DNA of 64,000 nt from assembly GCF_001028705.1 (NCBI RefSeq), contig NZ_CP011770.1:251501-315500 (forward strand), in the 5' to 3' direction. The notes under the pieces were generated by a model that worked only from the letters and a program-made list of their open reading frames with translations, did no database searches and was not told the origin of the DNA. Source of the DNA: Croceicoccus naphthovorans (lineage in GTDB: Bacteria > Pseudomonadota > Alphaproteobacteria > Sphingomonadales > Sphingomonadaceae). Shown in pieces: positions 8,621 to 16,258 of the stretch. The position numbers and the translations under genes were made by a program. Position 1 is the first letter of the stretch. Each line of letters begins with the position of its first letter.

Positions 8621-9886
8621 TTGTTGAGCAGATTCTTCAACGCGACGGACCGCTACATCTTTCGGCTCGTGCTGATGCCGATGCTGGGTACGTTGGTGCT
8701 CGCCGCGTCGTTGCTGATTCTCGACAAGATGCTGCGCCTGTTCGAAGTGGTCGCCAACGAGGGCGGACCCATCGGCGTCGTGTTTCAGATGCTGGCCAAC
8801 CTGCTGCCCGAATACATGAGCCTTGCGATACCGCTGGGCCTGATGCTGGGCATTCTCTTTGCGTTCCGGAAACTGGCGACGTCTTCGGAACTGGACGTGA
8901 TGCGCGCGGTAGGGCTGGGGTATACCCGGTTGCTGAAGGTTCCGTACATCATCACCGTTGCGCTGGTGATCCTGAACTTCGTGCTGGTTTACTGGGTGCA
9001 GCCGGTCTCGCGCTATGATTACCAGCGACTGGCCTTCGAACTGTCGTCGGGGGCGTTGGGCGCGTCGATCGATGTCGGCGAGTTCAATTCGATACAGGAC
9101 CGGACCGCGCTGCGTATCGAAGAAAGCCGCGACAACGGGCGCGAACTCGGCGGTATCTTCGCGCGCGTCACCGATGACGATGGCGACCTGCTGTCGATCA
9201 GCGCGCGGGGTGGGCGGTTTCTGGCCAATGCCGATGACGAGAATACGATCATCCTGCGCCTGACCGACGGCACGATCATTCAAGACGAGCCGGACATCGA
9301 CACGCCGCGCGTGTTGTCGTTCAGCAGTTATGACCTTCCCATCGACCTGCCGGAAATCGAACAATTCCGCGATCGCGGCGGGGCGGAGCGGGAATATATC
9401 CTGCCCGAACTGTTGCAGATCGGCTGGAACGATCAGGTCGATGAGGATCTTCGCAACGAAAGCCTTGCCAGCTTCAACTTCCGACTGGTCGAAGTGGTGA
9501 TGATGCTGTTCCTGCCGCTTCTCGCCGTTGCCTTGGCGATCCCGCCAAAACGTTCGACCAGCGCGCTTGGCGTGTTCGTATCGGTGGTCATGGTCGTCGC
9601 CTATCACAAGGTGAACCAGTACGGGCAGGACGTGGCCGCGCTTGGCCTCGTCAGCCCGTTGGTGTCGCTGTGGCTGCCGTTCGTTCTGTTCGGTGCCTTG
9701 ATCGGCTGGATGTATTGGCGCGTGGCCTATGTGCCGGGGGGGCAAGCCATCGGTTGGCTGGAAACGGGGGCGTCGGTCGTGACCAAGAAACTGGTCGCGG
9801 TGTTCCGCCTCATGCGCCTGACCGGGCGGAAAGAGCTGAAGCGCATGGCCGAGGAAAAGGACGGGGGCGCGCCTGATGCGGCTTGA
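8621..9886 (+). CDS. lptF: LPS export ABC transporter permease LptF
   Basis: LptF is one of the two YjgP/YjgQ-family permeases of the LptB2FG complex, which extracts lipopolysaccharide from the inner membrane. The roughly 420-aa protein has N-terminal helices (residues about 15-110), a central periplasmic beta-jellyroll-like domain, and three C-terminal helices. Conserved features are the DKMLRLFEVV region and the LATSSELDVMRAVGLG coupling segment. The start is uncertain: TTG codons at 8621 and 8624 give natural N-termini, while 8561 is possible but longer. It overlaps lptG by 11 bases. Confidence 0.9.
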   Translation: MLSRFFNATDRYIFRLVLMPMLGTLVLAASLLILDKMLRLFEVVANEGGPIGVVFQMLANLLPEYMSLAIPLGLMLGILFAFRKLATSSELDVMRAVGLGYTRLLKVPYIITVALVILNFVLVYWVQPVSRYDYQRLAFELSSGALGASIDVGEFNSIQDRTALRIEESRDNGRELGGIFARVTDDDGDLLSISARGGRFLANADDENTIILRLTDGTIIQDEPDIDTPRVLSFSSYDLPIDLPEIEQFRDRGGAEREYILPELLQIGWNDQVDEDLRNESLASFNFRLVEVVMMLFLPLLAVALAIPPKRSTSALGVFVSVVMVVAYHKVNQYGQDVAALGLVSPLVSLWLPFVLFGALIGWMYWRVAYVPGGQAIGWLETGASVVTKKLVAVFRLMRLTGRKELKRMAEEKDGGAPDAA

Positions 9887-10973
9887 TTTTCTCCCCTCGT
9901 GGCGGCTGACCGTCTATTTGGCGAAGACCTTTGTCGTGCGCATCTTCGCGGTGCTGGCGATGCTGGTGCTGGTGCTCCAGATTCTCGATCTGCTGGGCAC
10001 GAGCGGCGAGATCCTTGCCGTCGACGGAAACAGCGAGGCGCAGCTATGGACCTATGTCTCGCTGCGCGCGCCGCAATTGGTGGCACGGTTCCTGCCCTAC
10101 TCGGTGTTGTTGGCGACGATTCTGACGCTGGCGACGCTCAACCAGAACAGCGAAGTCATCGCCATGAAAGCCGCGGGACTTTCCGCGCACCAGATCCTTG
10201 CGCCGCTGGTGCTGACGGCGGCGCTGGTTTCGCTGCTCAGTTTCGGGTTCAATGAACGCATCGTCACCCGCGCCACCGCGACGCTGAGCGCGTGGGAAAA
10301 GGCGGACTGGGGGCCGGTGCCCGTTGGGTCGAGCATCAAGAGCAATATCTACATGGCCGACGGCGATGCGATCCTTGTCGCGCGCACGGCGGTCGGCAGC
10401 GGTGATGCCATGCGGCTGGGCGGCGTGACGTGGTACCGCCGCGACCCGAACCTGATGCTGACCGAACAGTGGCGAGCAACCGATGCGCGCTGGACGGGCG
10501 ATGGCTGGGAACTGTCCGCCCCGCGCCGGTTCACGGTCTCCACGGCCAAGCTCGACACGATGCCGGATACCGTCGTGGGTGCTGGAATAACTCCGCGCGA
10601 GATCGCGATCAGCTCGGTCAACGCCGATGCGCAGGATATCGTGACGCTGCGCAAATCGATCGATGCGCTGAAGGATGCGGGCCGTCGGACGGAGGAGCTG
10701 GAAGGCCGCTGGTGGCACAAGATTTCCGGGCCGTTGTCTGCGGCGCTGATGCCGTTGCTAGGCGCGGTGGCTGCGTTCGGGCTGGCGCGATCAGGGCAAT
10801 TGTTTGTGCGCGCGGTGATCGGCATGGCGCTGGGCTTTGCCTATTTCGTGGTCGACAACGCCGCGCTCGCCATCGGTAATTTCGGCGGATATCCGCCGTT
10901 CTTGGCGGCATGGTCGCCGTTCCTGCTGTTCGCACTGATCGGCGAACTGGTGTTGCTTAAAACCGAGGAGTAA
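9876..10973 (+). CDS. lptG: LPS export ABC transporter permease LptG
   Basis: This 365-aa partner of LptF has the same architecture: membrane helices at each end of a periplasmic domain, and the cytoplasmic coupling segment NSEVIAMKAAGLSAHQIL that contacts LptB. It overlaps the 3' end of lptF by 11 bases, indicating translational coupling. The ATPase lptB and bridge proteins lie elsewhere. Confidence 0.92.
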   Translation: MRLDFLPSWRLTVYLAKTFVVRIFAVLAMLVLVLQILDLLGTSGEILAVDGNSEAQLWTYVSLRAPQLVARFLPYSVLLATILTLATLNQNSEVIAMKAAGLSAHQILAPLVLTAALVSLLSFGFNERIVTRATATLSAWEKADWGPVPVGSSIKSNIYMADGDAILVARTAVGSGDAMRLGGVTWYRRDPNLMLTEQWRATDARWTGDGWELSAPRRFTVSTAKLDTMPDTVVGAGITPREIAISSVNADAQDIVTLRKSIDALKDAGRRTEELEGRWWHKISGPLSAALMPLLGAVAAFGLARSGQLFVRAVIGMALGFAYFVVDNAALAIGNFGGYPPFLAAWSPFLLFALIGELVLLKTEE

Positions 10974-10983
10974 AATCTTTTTG

Positions 10984-11009
10984 GGAACAATGTGGCAGGT
11001 TCGTGCGTC
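10984..11009 (+). promoter_or_regulatory. Possible weak EcfG-type promoter
   Basis: GGAAC (10984-10988), 17 bp, then CGTC (11006-11009): one mismatch from the GGAAC-N16/17-CGTT EcfG consensus. It sits 38 bp before the small lipoprotein ATG. This is weaker than the four perfect sites in the window. Confidence 0.3.
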
Positions 11010-11046
11010 TCTGCCTCAATTGCGCCACAATTTGGAGACGCTGACT

Positions 11047-11325
11047 ATGAAAAAGATCATTCTGCCCGCCCTCGCCGCCGTTTCGGCCCTTGGTCTTGCC
11101 GCTTGCGGTTCGGAAACGACCCCCGCTGCCGAAGACGCTGCGATGGCCGATGACACTGCTGCCGTCGACACCACCGCCGACACCGCGATGACTGCTCCGG
11201 TCGAAGAAGGTGATGGCGACTCGCTGACGGTCAGCGAAGACGGCCTTGATGCCCAGATCAACGATGGCGATACCTCGGTCACGGCCGATATCGACGAAGA
11301 TCCGTCGATGACCGTTACCGACTGA
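11047..11325 (+). CDS. Small acidic lipoprotein
   Basis: The 92-aa product from ATG 11047 (GGAGA ribosome site) begins with a lipoprotein signal peptide, MKKIILPALAAVSALGLAAC, with the lipobox ending at Cys20. The mature part is short, highly acidic and rich in Asp, Glu, Thr and Ala, with no recognisable domain. It is probably a disordered envelope lipoprotein of unknown function. It follows lptG, has a strong terminator after it, and may have a stress-type promoter in front. Confidence 0.75.
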   Translation: MKKIILPALAAVSALGLAACGSETTPAAEDAAMADDTAAVDTTADTAMTAPVEEGDGDSLTVSEDGLDAQINDGDTSVTADIDEDPSMTVTD

Positions 11326-11349
11326 TCCACGCGATCAAAGGGGAAGAGA

Positions 11350-11379
11350 GGGCCGCAACCGCCGGGTTGCGGCCCTTTT
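11350..11379 (+). terminator. Rho-independent terminator
   Basis: GGGCCGCAACC (11350-11360), loop GCCG, GGTTGCGGCCC (11365-11375), then TTTT. This is a perfect 11-bp stem ending the lptFG-lipoprotein unit. Confidence 0.9.
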
Positions 11380-11553
11380 CGCATCTGCAACACACCGCTC
11401 ACCACCCGTTCAGCCGTGGCGCGATAGTCACGCCTGTTGCGACCCGTAAACCGCATGGCCCGCGCGCGCTGGCGCCGTTGCCATCCGCTGTGCTAAGGGC
11501 CGCCCCCGACGCGAATTTGCCCAACGCGAATTTGAAAGCGCAAGATAAAGACT

Positions 11554-12420
11554 ATGGCCCAGGTACAGAGCAATCCGATCGACGAAACCGCACCCGTGGA
11601 CGAATCCGCGCTGCCGTTCTGGAAACGGTCGCACTATCTCGACCGGATGACGCTGAAGGGCCTGATCGTCGCCTATTTTCAGCATTACACGATCATCGCC
11701 TATCTTGGCCTGACCGCACTGTGTGTCGTCGCTTTCGCGATCTGGCCGACGACGCCGCTGCGCGCGGCGCTGGCGTTCGGTGCGGCGATGGTGGTCTATC
11801 CGCTGGTCTGGCACCTGCTTCACCAGTATGTTTTGCACGGGCAGTGGATGTACAAGATCAAGCCGCTGGCCGGCACGTGGAAGCGCATTCACTACGACCA
11901 CCATCAGGATCCGAACCATCTTGAGGTGTTGTTCGGTGCGCTGCACACCACCGTGCCTACGATCTTCATCGCAACCGCACCGATCGGCTATGCCATCGGC
12001 GGCATCGGCGGTCTGGCAGCGGCCTTTGCCGGGGGCTTGCTGACGACGTGCTATTACGAGTTCATGCACTGCATCCAGCATCTGGCGTTCAAGCCGAAGT
12101 GGAAGTGGGTGCAGTACATGAAGCAGCGCCATGTGGAGCATCACTACTTCGATGAAGACGGCAACTACGGCATCACCAACTACTTCTGGGACCGGGTGCT
12201 GGGCACCTATTACGAGAAGAAGGATCGCCCCAAGCGTTCGCCCACGGTGTTCAACCTTGGCTATGACGAGGCGATTGCGGTGAAGTGGCCGTGGGTCAAG
12301 AACCTGTCGGGCGGTATCGCATCGGGCCACCCGCGCCGCCGCGCGATGGGCAAGGAAGGGTTCGACCCGCTGAAGGGCCGCGATCAAGCGAAGGCCAGCG
12401 AGACGGATAAGGCCGCCTGA
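11554..12420 (+). CDS. Sterol desaturase/fatty acid hydroxylase superfamily membrane protein
   Basis: The 288-aa integral membrane di-iron enzyme has the histidine clusters of the fatty acid hydroxylase family in order: HLLHQYVLH, HYDHH, HCIQH and HVEHHYFDEDGNYG. Four hydrophobic segments lie between residues about 45 and 175. Family members hydroxylate or desaturate acyl chains, sphingolipids, sterols or carotenoids using oxygen. The substrate cannot be read here. The gene is 27 bp from a GNAT-like gene and probably co-transcribed, which fits a lipid-modification pair. Confidence 0.85.
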   Translation: MAQVQSNPIDETAPVDESALPFWKRSHYLDRMTLKGLIVAYFQHYTIIAYLGLTALCVVAFAIWPTTPLRAALAFGAAMVVYPLVWHLLHQYVLHGQWMYKIKPLAGTWKRIHYDHHQDPNHLEVLFGALHTTVPTIFIATAPIGYAIGGIGGLAAAFAGGLLTTCYYEFMHCIQHLAFKPKWKWVQYMKQRHVEHHYFDEDGNYGITNYFWDRVLGTYYEKKDRPKRSPTVFNLGYDEAIAVKWPWVKNLSGGIASGHPRRRAMGKEGFDPLKGRDQAKASETDKAA

Positions 12421-12447
12421 CGGCCATCCGAAGTTTACGGAGACAGT

Positions 12448-13611
12448 ATGGGCGACGTTTCGGGCGCGCTGGTCGTTGCACCGGTTGAGGGCAAGGCCGA
12501 CCGTAAAGCGTTTCTGGACGTCGCCTATCGCTTGAATGGCGATGACCCGAACTGGGTCCCGCCGCTCCGCTCCGAAGCGGCGGAAATGCTCGATCCGTCG
12601 AAGAACCCGTTCTTTCAGCACGCCGATCACCAGTTTTTCCTCGCACGTCGCAATGGCCGCGTTGTCGGGCGCATTTCCGCGCATATCGACAAGCTGGCGC
12701 TGACCATGCCGGTGGAACAGGGCATGGGCCCCGGCACGGGCATGTGGGGCCTGTTCGATGCGGAGGACGAAGCCGTCGCCGCGCCCCTGATCGCCGCGGC
12801 GGAGGACTGGCTGCGCGCCAAGGGCATGACGCGGGTTCTGGCCCCGATCAGCCTTTCGATCTGGGAGGAACCGGGCCTGCTGACCAAGGGGCACGATCAT
12901 CCCCCGATGGTCATGATGGGCCACCACCCTGCCAAGTACCAACCGTGGATCGAGGCGCAGGGCTATGCCCCGGCCAAGACGCTGCGCACCTTTGACCTCG
13001 ACGTCAGCGGCGGCTTTCCGCCCCTGATCCAGCGGATCATCACGTCTGGCCAGAAGAACGCGAAAATCCGCATCCGCGAAGTCGACAAGGCGAAGTTCGA
13101 TCAGGAAGCGGCGCTGATCCTCGACATCCTGAACGATGCGTGGAGCACGAACTGGGGCTTTGTGCCGATCACCGATGCCGAAGTCGCCTATACCGGCAAG
13201 AAGCTGCGCCCGCTGGTCCGCGAAGACCTGATCATGGTGGCAGAGTACGAGGGCGAGCCGGTCGCGTTCATGATGACGCTGCCCGACGTGAACCAGCCGA
13301 TCAAGGTAATTGGCGGCAAGCTGTTCCCGTTCGGCTGGGTTCGCCTGCTGAACTGGATTCGCAAACCAACCAATGCGGCCATGCGCGTGCCGTTGATGGG
13401 CGTACGCAAGCATCTGCAAAGCTCTCGCCTTGCCAGCCAGCTGGCCTTCATGATGATCGAGAAGATCCGCCTGAACGCGATCCGCGACTATGGCACGACG
13501 CGCAGCGAGATCGGCTGGATCCTTGACGACAATCAGGGCATGAACGCCATTGCCGAGGCGATCGATGCCGACATCAATCGCGAATATACGATTTACGGCA
13601 AGGCGTTGTGA
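12448..13611 (+). CDS. GNAT-fold acyltransferase-like protein of unknown substrate
   Basis: The 387-aa protein has a GNAT/BioF2-like layout. The N-terminal half contains NWVPPLRSE and FFLARRNGRVVGRISAH, typical of the acceptor part. The C-terminal half has MVAEYEGEPVAFMMTLPD and a final EIGWILDDNQGMNAIAEAI segment, as in acyl-CoA-binding acetyltransferases. Bacterial ceramide synthase in Caulobacter has a related fold, but a serine palmitoyltransferase is not seen nearby, so a sphingolipid role is speculation. It follows the fatty acid hydroxylase with a 27-bp gap. Confidence 0.6.
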   Translation: MGDVSGALVVAPVEGKADRKAFLDVAYRLNGDDPNWVPPLRSEAAEMLDPSKNPFFQHADHQFFLARRNGRVVGRISAHIDKLALTMPVEQGMGPGTGMWGLFDAEDEAVAAPLIAAAEDWLRAKGMTRVLAPISLSIWEEPGLLTKGHDHPPMVMMGHHPAKYQPWIEAQGYAPAKTLRTFDLDVSGGFPPLIQRIITSGQKNAKIRIREVDKAKFDQEAALILDILNDAWSTNWGFVPITDAEVAYTGKKLRPLVREDLIMVAEYEGEPVAFMMTLPDVNQPIKVIGGKLFPFGWVRLLNWIRKPTNAAMRVPLMGVRKHLQSSRLASQLAFMMIEKIRLNAIRDYGTTRSEIGWILDDNQGMNAIAEAIDADINREYTIYGKAL

Positions 13612-13651
13612 TCGGGGGCGGCGATTTTTCGCGCAAACCTTCGCAATTGCG

Positions 13652-13677
13652 GGAACGGACCGGCTGAATTCGACGTT
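13652..13677 (+). promoter_or_regulatory. EcfG-type promoter of the single-domain receiver gene
   Basis: GGAAC (13652-13656), 17 bp, CGTT (13674-13677). This is a perfect match to the alphaproteobacterial general-stress sigma consensus, 48 bp before the ATG. Confidence 0.8.
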
Positions 13678-13725
13678 GTTTTCCCGATAGCGGCATTTGC
13701 GCCGCAGCAGGGATGTTGACACCGG

Positions 13726-14163
13726 ATGACCACCACGAAACCGCCGAAGCAGGCCGATCGCAAGATCGGTACGGCGCTCGTGGTCGAAGACGATCCGATC
13801 CTTGCGCTGTCGATAGAGGATATCCTGCTCGAAGCAGGGTCGCCCCATGTCACGGTATGCTCCAGCACGAAGCAGGCGCTTGCCGCACTGGAAAAGAGCA
13901 AGCCCGACGTGCTCGTCCTCGACGTGCATCTGGTCGACCGTGATGACGGCTGGGCCGTGGCGGAGCTGGTTACCGAACTGGGCCCGCAACCGCCGCGCAT
14001 TGTGTTCTCTACCGGCAATCCAGAGGCGATCCCGCAGGACATCGCCGAACTGGGCACGGTTCTGGCCAAACCCTATGCGCCAGAGGCGTTGATCTCCGCC
14101 GTTGCGGGTACGCGCCGCACAGGCTTGCTCGCCAAGATCAAGGGCGCGATTACGTCCGACTGA
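13726..14163 (+). CDS. Single-domain response regulator (FAT GUY/SdrG-like)
   Basis: The 145-aa protein is a stand-alone receiver: VVEDDP acidic pair, phospho-acceptor Asp in VLVLDVHLVD, and conserved Lys in LAKPY. The signature around the conserved Thr reads IVFSTGN, close to the F-A-T-G motif of FAT GUY single-domain regulators such as Sphingomonas SdrG, which feed phosphate to or from PhyR. It has a perfect EcfG promoter and lies about 1.2 kb from phyR, which supports a part in the same stress pathway. It has no output domain. Confidence 0.8.
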   Translation: MTTTKPPKQADRKIGTALVVEDDPILALSIEDILLEAGSPHVTVCSSTKQALAALEKSKPDVLVLDVHLVDRDDGWAVAELVTELGPQPPRIVFSTGNPEAIPQDIAELGTVLAKPYAPEALISAVAGTRRTGLLAKIKGAITSD

Positions 14164-14259
14164 TTTTCGTATGACCGGAGTTGACCGCCGCTCGTATCGG
14201 GCAGGCGGTTTCTTGCGCATGCCTCGCTGGCGCAGATCGGAAATCTCGAGCGGAAAGTA

Positions 14260-14298
14260 AAAGGCCTCCGCTCCCCCTGTTAGGGAACGAAGGCCTTT
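14260..14298. terminator. Bidirectional terminator between receiver and Crp/Fnr genes
   Basis: AAAGGCCT (14260-14267) pairs with AGGCCTTT (14291-14298) around a 23-nt loop, between convergent genes. The A/T flanks are short on both strands, so strength is moderate. The rest of 14164-14452 shows no gene. Its last 55 bases are strikingly AT-rich (around one quarter GC). Confidence 0.5.
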
Positions 14299-14452
14299 CG
14301 GGATCGTATCACCGGCCGCTTGGACGGGAGGGGGGTCTCGGCGGTGACATGACTAAAATGCGCTACCCGGAAATGGGTTCCACCGCTTGCCGATTCTTTT
14401 TCGCGACGCTTAAAAAAAAATCATAAACCATTGAATATTAGACATTTAAAAA

Positions 14453-15205
14453 TCAAATAAAGGGCCGCTTTCGCGTCAGGCTGCTGTCAACCTGCACGTA
14501 ACGGCGCACTGCCTCCATGTCGGGGATCTCGATCACGGTCAGGGTCCAGCGGACCAGCCCTTCGCGGCGCAGGGTCTGGAGCGAGCGGTTGGTATGCACC
14601 AGAGACAGGCCCAGCATATCGGCGATCTGGCTCTGCGTAACGGCAAGGTTCAGCTTGTGCGGCCCGTCGGTCATGCAGGTGCCCTCCGCCCGCTCGATCA
14701 GGAATAGCGCGAGATAGGCGATCCGTTCGCGTGCATTGCGCTGACCCAGCGCGACAAGGTGCTCTTCCAGCGCGGCCTCTTCCTTGGCGGCCAGCCAGAT
14801 CAGATCGTAGCTGAGTTCGGGAAAACCGCTGATGAAGCTGCGGAACGCATCGCGGGGGAAGGTGCAGAGGCGCGCGTCGATCAGCGCCTCGATCCCGTGG
14901 GTCATCGGCTCGTTCAGTGCCGCCTGAAGGCCCACGATATCGCCGGGGAACAGGAAGTTGATGATCTGCCGCCGCCCGTCGTCCAGCAGGCGAAAGCGGA
15001 TCAGCACACCCTCCAGCACGGTATAGACATGCGCGCTGGTCGTACCCTGAATCAGGACTTGTCCACCCCGATCGACCGCGACCTCTCCGCTTTTGAACGT
15101 CTGGATCAGGTCCAGTTTGTCCGCCGGCGGATTGTGCAAACCTGGACAGCCCAGCAACGGGCATTCCCGGCACTCTACAGTCGAACGACCCACGCTCACC
15201 GACAT
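14453..15205 (-). CDS. Crp/Fnr-family regulator with FNR-like cysteines
   Basis: The 250-aa protein has an N-terminal cyclic-nucleotide-binding-type barrel (about 35-150) and a winged helix (about 175-235). Cysteines at 12, 15, 20 and 114 reproduce the E. coli FNR pattern (three clustered plus one about 94 residues later) that holds an oxygen-labile 4Fe-4S cluster. The recognition helix reads LGLSLVHTNRSLQTLRREG, without FNR's E..SR, so it should read a different DNA site. It is divergent from phyR. An oxygen or redox role is inferred from the cysteines only. Its last codons are unusually AT-rich. Confidence 0.8.
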   Translation of the reverse strand: MSVSVGRSTVECRECPLLGCPGLHNPPADKLDLIQTFKSGEVAVDRGGQVLIQGTTSAHVYTVLEGVLIRFRLLDDGRRQIINFLFPGDIVGLQAALNEPMTHGIEALIDARLCTFPRDAFRSFISGFPELSYDLIWLAAKEEAALEEHLVALGQRNARERIAYLALFLIERAEGTCMTDGPHKLNLAVTQSQIADMLGLSLVHTNRSLQTLRREGLVRWTLTVIEIPDMEAVRRYVQVDSSLTRKRPFI

Positions 15206-15294
15206 GACCCCGCGTTACCCTGATTAACCTCAGGCCCTGAGAGACAATCTTAACATATTTTGCAAGACTTTAAGTTGCCCGACAAGAAAATCCG

Positions 15295-15319
15295 GGAACC
15301 GTCGTTTCGCGCGCGCGTT
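15295..15319 (+). promoter_or_regulatory. EcfG-type promoter of phyR
   Basis: GGAAC (15295-15299), 16 bp, CGTT (15316-15319). It lies 34 bp before the phyR ATG, so phyR is probably under positive feedback from EcfG. Confidence 0.85.
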
Positions 15320-15353
15320 TCGGCACTCGATCCAATTAACGGGAAGGGCTTGC

Positions 15354-16151
15354 ATGTCTCTCGGGGCCAAGGTTGCCGCCAATCTGCCATATCTACGCCG
15401 CTACGCACGCGCACTCTCGGGCTCTCAGAGCACCGGCGATGCTTTCGTGCGGGCAACTCTCGAAGCTATTCTTGCCGATGCCGACCTGAAGGCAAGCCTG
15501 GACGAAGGCGGCCGCGTGCCGCTGTACCGGGCCTTCAACAAGCTGTGGTCAAGCGCATTTCTGCAGGTGGCGGACGGGGAAACCGTTCTTGCCGATCATG
15601 AGGCGGCGGCACAGGAACGCCTTGCCGCGATCACGCCGATGAACCGGCAGGCGCTGCTTCTCACTACGCTTGAGGACTTCTCGATCGCGCAGGCGGCCGA
15701 GATAATGGACCTGAGCGAGGACGAGGTCGAAAACCTTGTGCAAGAGGCCGTGGCCGAGATCGACCGCGAATCGACGACCAACGTCCTGATCATCGAAGAC
15801 GAACCGCTGATCTCGATGCAGCTGGAGGACCTTGTCCGCTCGCTGGGTCACGACATCTGCGGCACTGCGGCGACGCGGACGCAGGCGCGCGACGTGATCG
15901 ACAAGGAAATGCCGGGCCTCGTGCTGGCCGATATCCAGCTGGCCGACGGATCCTCGGGCCTTGATGCGGTGGACGACATTCTCGCCATCGGTTCGGTGCC
16001 GGTTATCTTCATCACCGCCTATCCGGAACGCCTGCTCACGGGCGATCGCCCGGAACCGACCTATCTGGTTACCAAGCCGTTCCAGGAATCGACGGTGCGC
16101 GCGGCCATCAGCCAGGCGCTGTTCTTCGGATCGAGCCGACCCCTGCCCTGA
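15354..16151 (+). CDS. phyR: General stress response anti-anti-sigma regulator PhyR
   Basis: PhyR sequesters the anti-sigma factor NepR when phosphorylated, freeing EcfG. The 265-aa protein has the diagnostic order: an N-terminal sigma-like domain (sigma2-like about 5-60, sigma4-like about 85-140) followed by a receiver with IIEDEP, phospho-acceptor Asp193 in VLADIQLADG, and Lys241 in VTKPF. It is preceded by a perfect EcfG promoter. A sensor kinase, nepR and ecfG lie within 3 kb. Confidence 0.97.
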   Translation: MSLGAKVAANLPYLRRYARALSGSQSTGDAFVRATLEAILADADLKASLDEGGRVPLYRAFNKLWSSAFLQVADGETVLADHEAAAQERLAAITPMNRQALLLTTLEDFSIAQAAEIMDLSEDEVENLVQEAVAEIDRESTTNVLIIEDEPLISMQLEDLVRSLGHDICGTAATRTQARDVIDKEMPGLVLADIQLADGSSGLDAVDDILAIGSVPVIFITAYPERLLTGDRPEPTYLVTKPFQESTVRAAISQALFFGSSRPLP

Positions 16152-16172
16152 TCCCAACCTGATCGCAGGAGA

Positions 16173-16210
16173 AACGCCGGTCACCCCGCAAGCGGGTGGC
16201 CGGCGTTTTT
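16173..16210 (+). terminator. phyR rho-independent terminator
   Basis: AACGCCGGtCACCC (16173-16186) pairs with GGGTGGCCGGCGTT (16194-16207) with one mismatch, followed by five T's. It lies between convergent phyR and the kinase gene. Confidence 0.9.
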
Positions 16211-16258
16211 CGTTGTACGGTTGATGGGCCAACAGACCGCCTGTCGTGGTGCTAGGCT

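Noticed and set aside
11428..14220. A 930-codon minus-strand frame across the hydroxylase, GNAT and receiver genes
   Set aside because: It spans three well-supported plus-strand genes and their intergenic regions, including an EcfG promoter, and shows no recognisable motif.
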